Source: CAZYJD01 sp964647785
Lineage (GTDB): Bacteria > Bacteroidota > Bacteroidia > NS11-12g > UBA9320
Direction of reading: 5' to 3'
Length of the DNA: 64,000 nt
NCBI GenBank assembly: GCA_964647785.1
Contig: CAZYJD010000003.1
Span: 3,168 to 67,167 of the forward strand
Shown here piece after piece: positions 53,235 to 62,181 of the stretch. Positions within the stretch are counted from its first letter, which is position 1, and every line of letters begins with the position of its first letter. The notes below the pieces were generated by a model, which saw nothing but the letters and a program-made list of their open reading frames with translations, was not told the origin of the DNA and made no database searches. Position numbers and translations under genes: made by a program.

Positions 53235-54479
53235 ATGAAAATCAACCCATTGCGCTCATTTAAAGCGTTCAAACTGAGCGCCAAAATCATCATTGTGTTA
53301 TGGAGTGCGCTAACACTGCTGTTATTCATCATGCTCGTATTTGGGGCAAAGGCTCCATTTTTCGGAGCGCTTCTTTTTTGTCTTTTCTGGGAGGCCATGA
53401 TTTGGGTATATTTCATTTATCGCTACGAATACCGAGAGAAACACCGATACGGCGAATGGGTGGATGCCATTTTATTTGCGGTGATCGCTGCCACGGCCAT
53501 ACGGAGCATGCTTATAGAGGCCTATCAAATTCCCACCTCCTCGATGGAAAAATCCCTTTTGGTGGGCGACTTTCTGTTCGTGAGCAAAGTGCATTATGGC
53601 ACCCGTTTGCCGATGACTGCCATTGCATTTCCATTTGCACATCACACCATGCCCTTGATTAAGACCAAGGCTTACAGCGAATTGATTAAATTTCCTTATT
53701 ACCGCATTCCGGGACTTCAAAAAGTGAAGAATAACGATGTGGTGGTATTCAACTGGCCAGCAGAGATGGAAGGTCGACCGGTTGATAAAAAAGAAAACTA
53801 CATCAAACGCTGTATAGGTATAGCAGGCGACACATTGGAGGTGAGAAGTGGAGATATTTACATCAACAGCAAGCCAATTCAAGACCCTCCAAATAGGCAA
53901 TACAGCTATGAGTTTCTCACCAATGGAACCGGCTTTAATGATCGTATTTTGAGCGAGTTGAATGTAACCGATGTAGAACCCATTGGATACGGAGAAGGTT
54001 ACATCATGCAACTGACCGATGAGAACTACGCCAAGCTCAGTACTTTCAGCAATGTAAGCAGTTCTGACACCATCATTGCTGCAAGGCGATTTTATCCGGA
54101 GATTTTTCCAAATCATCGATCGTTTAACTGGAGTCGAGATTTCTTTGGACCGATCTACATTCCGAAAAAGGATGATCAAATCAAACTCGACACGCTTAAC
54201 TACTATTTATATGAACGTGCCATACGCGAATACGAAAACAACCCGGGCTTTGAGCGCAGAGGCAATCAATTTTACATGGATGGAGAAGAGATTACCCATT
54301 ACACCTTCAAAATGAACTACTATTTCATGATGGGTGATAACCGGCATTACAGTTCTGATTCTCGTTTCTGGGGCTTCGTGCCGGAAGATCACATTGTTGG
54401 AAAAGCCTTGTTTGTATGGTTAAGCATCGATAAAGGCAAAGGCGTGCGCTGGAATAGAATTTTCAAAGGAATCAAATAG
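53235..54479 (+). CDS. lepB: Signal peptidase I
   Basis: The 414-residue protein has two N-terminal transmembrane segments (about 18-36 and 40-62). The catalytic Ser (about 103) is in IPTSSMEKSLLVGDFLFVSK, and the general-base Lys (about 191) is in KKENYIKRCIGIAGDTL. The end has MMGDNRHYSSDSRFWGFVP. It is longer than E. coli LepB (324) through an insertion of about 100 residues between the Ser and C-terminal boxes, normal in this phylum. It removes signal peptides from exported proteins. The stop overlaps the fmt start by 1 nt (TAGTG). Confidence 0.93.
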   Translation: MKINPLRSFKAFKLSAKIIIVLWSALTLLLFIMLVFGAKAPFFGALLFCLFWEAMIWVYFIYRYEYREKHRYGEWVDAILFAVIAATAIRSMLIEAYQIPTSSMEKSLLVGDFLFVSKVHYGTRLPMTAIAFPFAHHTMPLIKTKAYSELIKFPYYRIPGLQKVKNNDVVVFNWPAEMEGRPVDKKENYIKRCIGIAGDTLEVRSGDIYINSKPIQDPPNRQYSYEFLTNGTGFNDRILSELNVTDVEPIGYGEGYIMQLTDENYAKLSTFSNVSSSDTIIAARRFYPEIFPNHRSFNWSRDFFGPIYIPKKDDQIKLDTLNYYLYERAIREYENNPGFERRGNQFYMDGEEITHYTFKMNYYFMMGDNRHYSSDSRFWGFVPEDHIVGKALFVWLSIDKGKGVRWNRIFKGIK

Positions 54480-55411
54480 TGCGCATTGTTTTCTTCGGAA
54501 CTCCTGAATTCAGTGTACCCAGTTTAAGGGCCTTGCATGAAGATGCTGAATTTGATGTGGTTGCAGTTGTTACCGCTGCAGATAAACCCGCAGGCAGGGG
54601 GCGAAAAATTCGAGAAAGTGAGGTGAAACAGTTTGCCACGCAAGCTGGTATTCCGGTACTTCAGCCTGAGAAACTGAAAGACCCCCAATTCCTTGAGCAG
54701 CTTTTTTCGCTAGAGGCTGAACTGTTTGTGGTCATTGCATTCCGCATGTTACCGGAGGTGGTGTGGAATCATCCGCCCCTTGGCACCATTAACCTGCACG
54801 CTTCGTATTTACCAGACTATCGTGGAGCTGCGCCCATCAATTGGGTGATCATCAATGGAGAAACCCATACCGGACTAAGTACCTTCCGTTTGCAACATGA
54901 AATAGATACCGGGAATCTGCTCTTGCGCAAACGAATTCCGTTGGCACCTAACGAGACCGCAGGAAGCCTCCATGATCGACTGAGCCTTGCCGGTGCTCCC
55001 TTAATTTTAGAAACCTTGAGGGGCATTCAATCAGGAGAACTCAAAGAAACCATCCAAGATGAGCGCGAATTTGTGCACATGGCACCGAAACTGAATCGGG
55101 AAGTTGCACATATTCACTGGAACAGGAATGCGAAAAGCATCCAACAACTGATCAGAGGCCTATCTCCTTTTCCGGCAGCATTTTGTAAATTGGGCGGTAG
55201 GATATTAAAAATATATCAGGCAGAAATTGGAAGCTCGTGTAAAGGAGCACATCCCGGCTCCATTCAAAGTGACCAAAAAAATTACTTTCAAGTGGCAACC
55301 AATGATTTCTGGCTAAAACTAACTGAAATACAGGCAGAAGGAAAAAATAAAATGCCTGTAAATGCATGGCTGGCCGGACTAAGAGAAGTACCCGAGCAAA
55401 TGGACAGCTAA
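54479..55411 (+). CDS. fmt: Methionyl-tRNA formyltransferase
   Basis: The 310-residue enzyme formylates initiator Met-tRNA. It begins MRIVFFGTPEFSVPSLRALH with a GTG start that overlaps the lepB stop by 1 nt. The catalytic region is INLHASYLPDYRGAAPINWVI with the conserved Asn-His-Asp. The C-terminal OB-fold domain (about 205-310) is present. It ends the dapB-lepB-fmt operon. Confidence 0.95.
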   Translation: MRIVFFGTPEFSVPSLRALHEDAEFDVVAVVTAADKPAGRGRKIRESEVKQFATQAGIPVLQPEKLKDPQFLEQLFSLEAELFVVIAFRMLPEVVWNHPPLGTINLHASYLPDYRGAAPINWVIINGETHTGLSTFRLQHEIDTGNLLLRKRIPLAPNETAGSLHDRLSLAGAPLILETLRGIQSGELKETIQDEREFVHMAPKLNREVAHIHWNRNAKSIQQLIRGLSPFPAAFCKLGGRILKIYQAEIGSSCKGAHPGSIQSDQKNYFQVATNDFWLKLTEIQAEGKNKMPVNAWLAGLREVPEQMDS

Positions 55412-55430
55412 CTTTTAATTGATGCATTTA

Positions 55431-55438
55431 TAATTTTG
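55431..55438 (+). promoter_or_regulatory. -7 box for the beta-barrel gene, very short leader
   Basis: TAATTTTG matches TAnnTTTG and ends 4 nt before the ATG at 55443. This suggests an own promoter after fmt. Confidence 0.55.
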
Positions 55439-55442
55439 CATC

Positions 55443-56099
55443 ATGAAAAAGACGCTAAACATATATTTTATCTTTCTACTTATGTTCATTGGTTTGCTAC
55501 CGGCAAATGGCCAAACAGATAAAAAAAATGAAATCGGGCTCTCTCTAATTTCCGTTTCCATTCCTTCCAGAAACTACGAAGTTGTGGTGGGTGACTTATG
55601 GAATTTCAACGTGGTCAACCAACTTTCTTACCGCAGACATTTTAAAGATTTGAGTTTTCGTGCTCATCTCGGGTTGGAGGAGTTTGAGCGCTCCGGCCGG
55701 CAACTCGATAATAATTTTTTTGAATCAGAAGCGGCCATTGTCACCCAAGCCATTCAACTAGATTTGGGAATCGAATTGCCATTCAAGCGCGATCAAAATT
55801 TATCACCCTATCTGTTTGGCGACCTTCATACCCGCATTATGCAGTACAGTGGAAAACCTAAAGAAAACAGCAGGATTGATGCCGAAGGAGGTCAAATTGG
55901 ATTAATGACCGGAGGCGGATTAACCTATCAAGTAGGAGAACATATTCGCATCCGAGGCGAATGCATTTTAGGGCTGCGTTACAATCAAGTGGTAAATGAG
56001 TACAGGAGCTTACCCAGCACATTGTTTACCCTCACCATAACTGAATTTTCGGTATTTGCCAGCCCGCTCAATCGACTCAGTATTAACTATGCCTTCTGA
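55443..56099 (+). CDS. Predicted outer-membrane beta-barrel protein
   Basis: The 218-residue protein has a signal peptide (about 1-24). The rest shows alternating strands, for example YEVVVGDLWNFNVVNQLSYRRHF, split here as VVGDLWNFNVVNQLSYRR, and a C-terminal LSINYAF that ends in Phe, as in barrel proteins. I do not recognise a named family. It is convergent with the S46 peptidase gene (gap 1 nt). Confidence 0.8.
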   Translation: MKKTLNIYFIFLLMFIGLLPANGQTDKKNEIGLSLISVSIPSRNYEVVVGDLWNFNVVNQLSYRRHFKDLSFRAHLGLEEFERSGRQLDNNFFESEAAIVTQAIQLDLGIELPFKRDQNLSPYLFGDLHTRIMQYSGKPKENSRIDAEGGQIGLMTGGGLTYQVGEHIRIRGECILGLRYNQVVNEYRSLPSTLFTLTITEFSVFASPLNRLSINYAF

Positions 56100-56100
56100 T

Positions 56101-58251
56101 TTATATTTGGGCATGTAGCTCCGTAAGCACACGATCGGCTTGCCCGATGTACTTCAAAACGAATAACACATATCGGATATCCACCCCAATGGAGCGGCTG
56201 TAACTTTCATTCCACGCAAAGTCATTGATGGTGGCGGTGAAAGCGCGATCAAAGTTGACACCAATAAGTTCACCTTTGCTGTTCATGATCGGGCTTCCGG
56301 AGTTTCCACCAGTGGTATCCATATTGTACAACATGCCAACCACAACATCACCATTCTTATCGATTCTCAAATTATCAGGCGCTTGGGTATTTTTCAAAAT
56401 GGATCGATATTCTTCAGAGAGTGCATAATCACCTTCATCCGTAGCTTTCTCAAGAATGCCTTTCACCGTGGTAAAGGGTTTATTGTACACGGCGTCTTCA
56501 GGATAAAAACCCTTGATGTACCCATAGGTGAAACGCAAGGTACTATTGGCATCCGGAACAAATGTCCCTTGGTAGTACGCCTGTTTTAGATCAGCCAAAT
56601 CGGGCAGCAGTGCATTGATGCGATTGTTGCGGTCTCGGGCTTCCTGAGAGAGGTCCAAGTACCACACAAAAAGGTCATAAGCCAGCTCCTGAACCTTATC
56701 TTTTTTGCCCATGAATTTCCATGCATCCTTTTCAACCAGCGCACGTATTTTTTCAGCGTTCAGGTAATTGCTTTTATCAAATTTAGAAACGAACCAGCGA
56801 TCCAAATCGGCTTTATTTGACAAGTGGTGTTTGCTGAGGATATCATTGGCTTTTGCATCATTGAGCTCCATCAATGCCCCTAAGAGCCAATGGGCAAATT
56901 CATGATCAATTTCCGGGCTAAAAACCTTGTAATTGGTTTTAAATGACTCTATGTATCGAGACGATTCTTGCGCATTCCAGCTCGTCTTTCCGAATCCTGC
57001 CTTCTCCGCTTCGTTCATGCCATGCTTAGTAATTGCACCAGCATACATGACCCCGCTCGATCGAAATAATTGTCCGAGAATTAATTCTTTTCTCGCATTG
57101 GCCAGTTGCTTTTGATAAAGTGCATCCATTTCTGCAAAAAGAGTGGAATAGCGCCCCAACAGTTCAGGGTCTTTCGACATAAACTTTTGCAATTGCTTTT
57201 GCTCAGCAAACTTATCCTCCAGGATTGTGGTTCGTCTTAACCCCTGCATTTTCCCGTTAAAGTTCTTGGTTACGTTGGCATAACTCTTAATGGNNNNNNN
57301 NNNNNNNNNNCGCAGGGCAAGCGTTTCATTGTTTTCACCGGCTTCCTCCAATGTTGCAATTTTGAAATCAAACCAATCGGCGATGAAAGGCAACAAATGC
57401 TCATTTTGGTATTGCAGATATTGTGCGGGCTGATGGCGATAGGTGCGGCCGGGATATCCCAAAATAAAGGCAAAATCATTTTCCTTCACACCGTCAGTAT
57501 CTATCTTCAAAAACTTTTTAGGAACATAAGGCTTTCCATCTTCATAAGCACGAACAAAAGAAAAATCGGCGTTGTGCCTTGGCCACACCCAGTTATCTGA
57601 TTCACCGCCAAACTCACCGATGGTTCTCGGAGGCACATAAACAAGGCGGATGTCCTTAAGCGTTTTGTATCGAAAGAGGGTGTAATATTTGCCTACGAAC
57701 ATTTCTGAAATTTCTATTTCCATATCGTGATTGGCATTGCGCTCGGCTTGCTCAATGGAGTCGATGTGCCCATTGATTATTTTTTCACGCTCGGCCGGAG
57801 GGGTTCCAGCTTCAATGCCTTTCAATACGGCCTCAGAAACATCGAGATAACTTTGGGTGATGCGCACCGTAAGGCCTGTTTTAATCTCCTGCCCTTCATT
57901 GGCGGCATAGAATCCTTTTTCCAAATAGTTCTGCTCGGCTGTGCTCACAGAAGCTACGGAACCAAAAACACAATGATGATTGGTGATAATCAACCCCTGA
58001 TCACTCACAAACGAACCTGTACAGCCACCGAGGCGCACCAAAGCATCTATTAAACTCACTCCATTGGGGTTGTATAGCTCTTCGAATGGAATCTCCAATC
58101 CTGCAGCCTTCAGATCGAGGGTTTTCAACAAACTAAGCGGATACATTCCCTCTTCTTTTTTGTCAGGTGTTTTGGCCTGAAGCAAAAATGGGAACACAAA
58201 TAAGATGGCCCATGCGGCGGCTATGTGATACAATGTTGGTTTATTTTTCAT
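56101..58251 (-). CDS. S46-family dipeptidyl peptidase, DPP11-like
   Basis: The 716-residue exopeptidase has a signal peptide (about 1-26). The triad is visible: His at about 93 in ITNHHCVFGS, Asp at about 229 in PRHNADFSF and Ser at about 651 in GNSGSPIMNS. The residue 18 positions after the Ser (about 669) is Arg in NFDRAF. In Porphyromonas gingivalis enzymes this position is Arg in DPP11 (Asp/Glu at P1) and Gly in DPP7, so acidic P1 specificity is predicted. Seven residues are unknown because of 17 N at 57294..57310, but the frame continues on both sides. It follows the GH3 gene by 4 nt. Confidence 0.9.
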   Translation of the reverse strand: MKNKPTLYHIAAAWAILFVFPFLLQAKTPDKKEEGMYPLSLLKTLDLKAAGLEIPFEELYNPNGVSLIDALVRLGGCTGSFVSDQGLIITNHHCVFGSVASVSTAEQNYLEKGFYAANEGQEIKTGLTVRITQSYLDVSEAVLKGIEAGTPPAEREKIINGHIDSIEQAERNANHDMEIEISEMFVGKYYTLFRYKTLKDIRLVYVPPRTIGEFGGESDNWVWPRHNADFSFVRAYEDGKPYVPKKFLKIDTDGVKENDFAFILGYPGRTYRHQPAQYLQYQNEHLLPFIADWFDFKIATLEEAGENNETLALXXXXXXXIKSYANVTKNFNGKMQGLRRTTILEDKFAEQKQLQKFMSKDPELLGRYSTLFAEMDALYQKQLANARKELILGQLFRSSGVMYAGAITKHGMNEAEKAGFGKTSWNAQESSRYIESFKTNYKVFSPEIDHEFAHWLLGALMELNDAKANDILSKHHLSNKADLDRWFVSKFDKSNYLNAEKIRALVEKDAWKFMGKKDKVQELAYDLFVWYLDLSQEARDRNNRINALLPDLADLKQAYYQGTFVPDANSTLRFTYGYIKGFYPEDAVYNKPFTTVKGILEKATDEGDYALSEEYRSILKNTQAPDNLRIDKNGDVVVGMLYNMDTTGGNSGSPIMNSKGELIGVNFDRAFTATINDFAWNESYSRSIGVDIRYVLFVLKYIGQADRVLTELHAQI
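57294..57310. other. Assembly gap (17 N) within the S46 peptidase gene
   Basis: The run of 17 N is in the middle of the S46 gene. The coding frame is consistent across it, so the length estimate is close to right or off by a multiple of three. Confidence 0.99.
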
Positions 58252-58255
58252 GCTG

Positions 58256-59764
58256 TTAACTATTCAAATCAATTCTATATGCGAGCAATGGATCGGCAAT
58301 TTTACGATCGTTGCTTAGTCGGGGTACTTTATTTTGGCCGCCCAGCTTGCCTTGTGATTTCATGTATTGAATGAAGGCATCGCCTTGGAGCGGACTAATT
58401 TTAAGTGGTCGAAGTACTTTTCCACTGATCAGGTCGCGGTAATAGATATTTTTCTCCTGCAACCTTTCATCCGTGCGTTTTTCAAGCTCGGCAAGATTAT
58501 CAGGCAATACATCAAAAGCCACCAGCCATTCGTGATATGGCAGCCCCTCGGAAGGATTTACCTGAGGTGCAACCGTAAACTCAGCCACGGGTATGCCCAA
58601 TTCTGCAGCTGCGCCCATTAAAGCATACTCCACTTCTTCGCCTATCACATGTTCTCCGAATGCCGAAATGTAATGTTTGATGCGGCCGGAAACGACAATT
58701 TTATAGGGGTCGAGCGATGTGAATCGCACCGTATCGCCAATCAAATAGCCCCAAAGTCCGGCATTGGTATGCATTACCAATGCGTAATTCTTTTCCAATT
58801 CTACTTCAGATATATCAAGCCGAGAAGGATTGGATTCATGAAGCTCAGAAGTAGGAATGAACTCGTAGAATATCCCTTCATTCAACAGCAACAACATACC
58901 CTCTTCGTTTTGTTTATCTTGATAGGCTATGAAACCTTCTGAGGCCGGATAAAGCTCAATGCTATCCATTCTTTTGCCAATCGATGCCTCCAATTTCTGA
59001 CGATAAGGCTCAAAATTCACCCCACCGTATACAAATACGCTGAAATTAGGAAAGATATCTGACACCCGTTGTCCGCCGGTTTTTTCGCTGAGCTGATCAA
59101 AATACATTTGCACCCAGGGTGGTATGCCACTGATCAGGGTCATGTCTTCATGAAGGGTTTCATCGGCAATTTTTTTCACCTTTTCTTCCCAATCTTCCAT
59201 GCAATTGGTTTCCCAGCTTGGCATTTGGTTTCTTCTCAAATAAGCTGGCACATGGTGGTTTACAATTCCTGAAAGTCTGCCGGTATGTATCCCTGACTTT
59301 TTCTCCAAAATAGGGCTACCCGACAGAAAGATGAGCTTGCCATTCAGAAATGAGCTGTTGCCCGTATCGGCAATATAATTCAACAATGCATTGCGGGCCG
59401 ATCGAATGTGATTCGGAATTGAATCTTTGGTAATGGGAATGTACTTGGCGCCACTGGTGGTTCCACTGGTTTTTGCCAAGTAGATGGGCTTTCCGGGCCA
59501 GCAGATGTTTTCTTCTCCAGCAGCCACCTGGTCCAACCATGGCCGCAGCGCTTCATAATCCCGCACCGGAACCTTTGCCTTAAATTGATGGTAGTCTTCT
59601 GCACCTGTAATGCCATGATCTTTGCCAAAGCGTGTTTTGGCCAATGCTCTTACAAGTTTCCTGAGAACTTTCTTTTGGGTATCGACCGGTTTGGAAGCCC
59701 ATGCATTGGTTTGCCGGCGAATAATTGCTGCCAGTGGTCGTGCGAGTATGGATTGAAGACCCAT
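58256..59764 (-). CDS. Bacterial GH3-family (acyl-acid amido synthetase-like) protein
   Basis: The 502-residue protein has the adenylate-binding AKTSGTTSGAKYIPITKDS (about 108-126) and a C-terminal domain with FSEHVIGEEVEYALMGA-like sequence (here AFGEHVIGEEVEYAL). These match the ANL-superfamily GH3 group that in plants joins amino acids to jasmonate or auxin. The bacterial substrate is unknown. The ATG is supported by a -7 box 4 nt upstream. It leads the operon with the S46 peptidase gene (gap 4 nt). Confidence 0.9.
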   Translation of the reverse strand: MGLQSILARPLAAIIRRQTNAWASKPVDTQKKVLRKLVRALAKTRFGKDHGITGAEDYHQFKAKVPVRDYEALRPWLDQVAAGEENICWPGKPIYLAKTSGTTSGAKYIPITKDSIPNHIRSARNALLNYIADTGNSSFLNGKLIFLSGSPILEKKSGIHTGRLSGIVNHHVPAYLRRNQMPSWETNCMEDWEEKVKKIADETLHEDMTLISGIPPWVQMYFDQLSEKTGGQRVSDIFPNFSVFVYGGVNFEPYRQKLEASIGKRMDSIELYPASEGFIAYQDKQNEEGMLLLLNEGIFYEFIPTSELHESNPSRLDISEVELEKNYALVMHTNAGLWGYLIGDTVRFTSLDPYKIVVSGRIKHYISAFGEHVIGEEVEYALMGAAAELGIPVAEFTVAPQVNPSEGLPYHEWLVAFDVLPDNLAELEKRTDERLQEKNIYYRDLISGKVLRPLKISPLQGDAFIQYMKSQGKLGGQNKVPRLSNDRKIADPLLAYRIDLNS

Positions 59765-59768
59765 CGCG

Positions 59769-59776
59769 CAAAAATA
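59769..59776 (-). promoter_or_regulatory. -7 box for the GH3-S46 operon, very short leader
   Basis: TATTTTTG on the minus strand matches TAnnTTTG and ends 4 nt before the GH3 ATG at 59764. Confidence 0.55.
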
Positions 59777-59970
59777 GCAAACTGTGATTGCTTGTCTTCA
59801 TTCTAGCACATCATGTACGCATGGCTTTGGGTATTCCAGTGAATGATTGATCAAGTCATTGAATGCAGCGGGCAAAGAATGTTGCTTTCCTGTTTTGTAT
59901 TTGAATGATTGAAATGGCTTACAGGTTGTTTCTTGTATTTAACCAACCACGGCGTTTGGGGTGCAAAAAA

Positions 59971-61269
59971 CTATAGGCCTTCCTTCTCCAGCTTTTCCAA
60001 CAATTCTGAGGGCGATATCCGGTCATTTTTCAGCCGAAAGCGGGGCCCGATTAAATATCCTCTCGGGGCTTCCTCCATGAAGTAATCTCTCGCAATGGCT
60101 CCGGTAGAAAAGCCAATTGGCCATTTAACTTTGTCGTACCAGTAGATAATCCGAACCTGTTTAGGATCATCACCGTGGTTCAATGCCAGTACCTGCAATT
60201 GATTTCCATATTTCTCCACGAGTATTCTCATGGCAGATGTATCGGCGGCATTGATGCTCTCCTTGTCCCAAAACCACAGATAAACCCAATTCCTTTTCCA
60301 AGTTTTTAGGTTCTGCTTTTCATTCAACACATCCAGATAACTGAATACAGGCACCTTCTTTCCAGCTTCGAGGCGATTGCTCAGGCGTGCATCTGGATTT
60401 TCTGCAATCTCAATAAAATTTCCATTGCTTTCTAACGCGCGCAGTTGGTATTTCTTCCCATTCCATTCGAAGGTGGTCTTCTGTAAATCGGGAACCAAGT
60501 CAAAATAGCCGTCGATGCCAATCGGCTCTCCTATGGCTCCAACATATATCTGATCCGTACAACTTTCATTGTAAATTCCGTCCACGTTGTGATCTTTCAA
60601 TGCGATCAGAAAGCTGTCATTGCCATTGCGATAGATGCCTGAACGCGTGTTGTAACGCTGCTCCCTGTACGAATGGATGACATCAGTAAACACCTTATTA
60701 CCGCTGTGTTTTTTATAATGCTCTCGTACCAAACGCATGTATGCCTCATTTTCACCGTACTTAAACCGACTCACTTTAACGCGGTAAACAGCCTCGGGAA
60801 TTTGAAGGTTCCGTAAGCTGAAAGTGGTTTCAAAATCGCGATTCGTCAGAGAGTCCGGTGGACCATCGTCTCTAAAATCCAGATTATTGTTGCGATCAAT
60901 GTAGAAATAAACGGTGCGATGCGAACGCCTGTAGTTTCCAATGAGAACCAATATGTAGCCCTGATTGAGTGCATTATCGGCACCTGAAAAATAGAGAAAG
61001 GTATAACCGGTATCACGGAAAGCCGACAAATCAGGCAATCCTTTTATGAGCAGGTGAGGCTGGTTTTTGGGCACTTCCACCCCAAATCGCGTATAAGGCT
61101 CAATGCTGTCGTTCTGCCATTGGTATACCGGAAGAATGGATTGAGATCTTCTAAATTGTTCGTCGCCTGCATCTTCAGTCAGATCAATGCGATGCACGGA
61201 CTGCGCAAACAAAAAGTTCCCCGCCACTGCGGGGAACCAACAACAAACTATGAACAAAAAAATGCGCAC
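59971..61269 (-). CDS. Secreted protein with thioredoxin-like C-terminal domain lacking CxxC
   Basis: The 432-residue protein has a signal peptide (about 1-22). The first 300 residues are beta-rich, with DRNNNLDFRDDGPPDSL resembling a calcium-binding-like acidic stretch. The last 130 residues look like a thioredoxin fold (KTWKRNWVYLWFWDKESINAAD, then VLALNHGDDPKQVR), but the usual CxxC position reads WFWDKES, so redox activity is not expected. The substrate is unknown. It follows the zinc peptidase gene by 4 nt, so the two may be transcribed together. Confidence 0.78.
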   Translation of the reverse strand: MRIFLFIVCCWFPAVAGNFLFAQSVHRIDLTEDAGDEQFRRSQSILPVYQWQNDSIEPYTRFGVEVPKNQPHLLIKGLPDLSAFRDTGYTFLYFSGADNALNQGYILVLIGNYRRSHRTVYFYIDRNNNLDFRDDGPPDSLTNRDFETTFSLRNLQIPEAVYRVKVSRFKYGENEAYMRLVREHYKKHSGNKVFTDVIHSYREQRYNTRSGIYRNGNDSFLIALKDHNVDGIYNESCTDQIYVGAIGEPIGIDGYFDLVPDLQKTTFEWNGKKYQLRALESNGNFIEIAENPDARLSNRLEAGKKVPVFSYLDVLNEKQNLKTWKRNWVYLWFWDKESINAADTSAMRILVEKYGNQLQVLALNHGDDPKQVRIIYWYDKVKWPIGFSTGAIARDYFMEEAPRGYLIGPRFRLKNDRISPSELLEKLEKEGL

Positions 61270-61273
61270 AGGA

Positions 61274-61951
61274 TTATCTCCTGTTTAGATATACACTTAC
61301 GTAATAAAGCAAAGTGGCCAATGAACCAATGGCGGCAACCACATAGGTTAGTGCTGCCCATTTCAAGGCGTCTTTGCTCATGCCGAATTCCGACTCATTC
61401 ACCACCCTGTTTTCACGAATCCATACAAGTGCTCTTCGGCTTGCATCAAATTCAACAGGAAGGGTAATGAAGCTAAAGATGGTGGTGGATGCAAAAAGTA
61501 CGATACCTAGGAGCAATAATTGCGGAAATTGCTGCACGGTAAATATTCCTGCCAAAAGAATCCATTGCATCCATTGGGAAGCAAAGCTCACAAATGGAAC
61601 GAGTTTGCTTCGCATGCTGAGCCAACTGTAAGCTCTTGCATGTTGAACAGCATGCCCGCATTCATGAGCGGCTACTGCCGCAGCTGCAGCGTTGCGCTCG
61701 TAATAAACCGCCTCGCTGAGGTTCACCGTTTTTTCTACCGGGTTGTAATGATCGGTAAGTCTTCCTTGAACGGAAATAACCTGCACATCATAAATACCAT
61801 TATCTCTCAGCATTTTTTCAGCAATCTCCTTACCACTCAAATTACTGCTGAGCGAAGTTTGGCTGTACTTTTTAAACTTACTTTTTAGACGATTGCTCAC
61901 CACCAGGCTCACAATCATGATCAGCGCACCGATCAAATAAATACCTAACAT
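61274..61951 (-). CDS. YugP-like zinc membrane metallopeptidase
   Basis: The 225-residue protein has an N-terminal transmembrane segment, the zinc motif AVAAHECGHAVQHA (HEXXH, about 96-100), and two or three further transmembrane segments at about 120-165 and 200-222. This is the YugP family of membrane-bound neutral zinc peptidases. Its targets are unknown. It leads a two-gene operon with the thioredoxin-like protein. Confidence 0.9.
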   Translation of the reverse strand: MLGIYLIGALIMIVSLVVSNRLKSKFKKYSQTSLSSNLSGKEIAEKMLRDNGIYDVQVISVQGRLTDHYNPVEKTVNLSEAVYYERNAAAAAVAAHECGHAVQHARAYSWLSMRSKLVPFVSFASQWMQWILLAGIFTVQQFPQLLLLGIVLFASTTIFSFITLPVEFDASRRALVWIRENRVVNESEFGMSKDALKWAALTYVVAAIGSLATLLYYVSVYLNRR

Positions 61952-62000
61952 ATATATCTGCTTTTAACGAACGACTCTATAGCAACTTACATGCCAATTG

Positions 62001-62159
62001 TCATTTTGTCATCAGTCTAACGGCAAGCACGATGATGGCAATTAAAAACATGAGAATACTGATTCGGTTAATTCCATGCATCATCCTCAAATTGATGTTG
62101 CTTTTGTCGTGACTTTGCTTTCCGAAGCTGAGATAGGACCATATTTTTTTCCAGATCAT
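62001..62159 (-). CDS. Small Bacteroidota membrane protein (DUF6728-like)
   Basis: The 52-residue protein starts at an ATG at 62159, 22 nt after the purD stop, and ends at a TGA at 62001. It is shorter than usual gene-calling limits. It begins MIWKKIWSYLSFGKQSHDK, continues NINLRMMHGINRISILMF and ends with one transmembrane helix (about 33-48). I recall similar short Bacteroidota proteins with NINLRxMHGINRISI in Pfam as DUF6728 or a close family, but could not check this. It is likely to be translated with purD. Function unknown. Confidence 0.8.
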   Translation of the reverse strand: MIWKKIWSYLSFGKQSHDKSNINLRMMHGINRISILMFLIAIIVLAVRLMTK

Positions 62160-62181
62160 GATTTCATTAACGTTTTATTCT

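Noticed and set aside
57294..57310. Possible frameshift or pseudogene in the S46 peptidase
   Set aside because: Both sides of the N run are in the same frame and all three catalytic residues are present.
59839..59860. Imperfect inverted repeat after the GH3 upstream region
   Set aside because: The arms (AATGA/TCATT) are short and the centre TTGATCAA is a chance palindrome.
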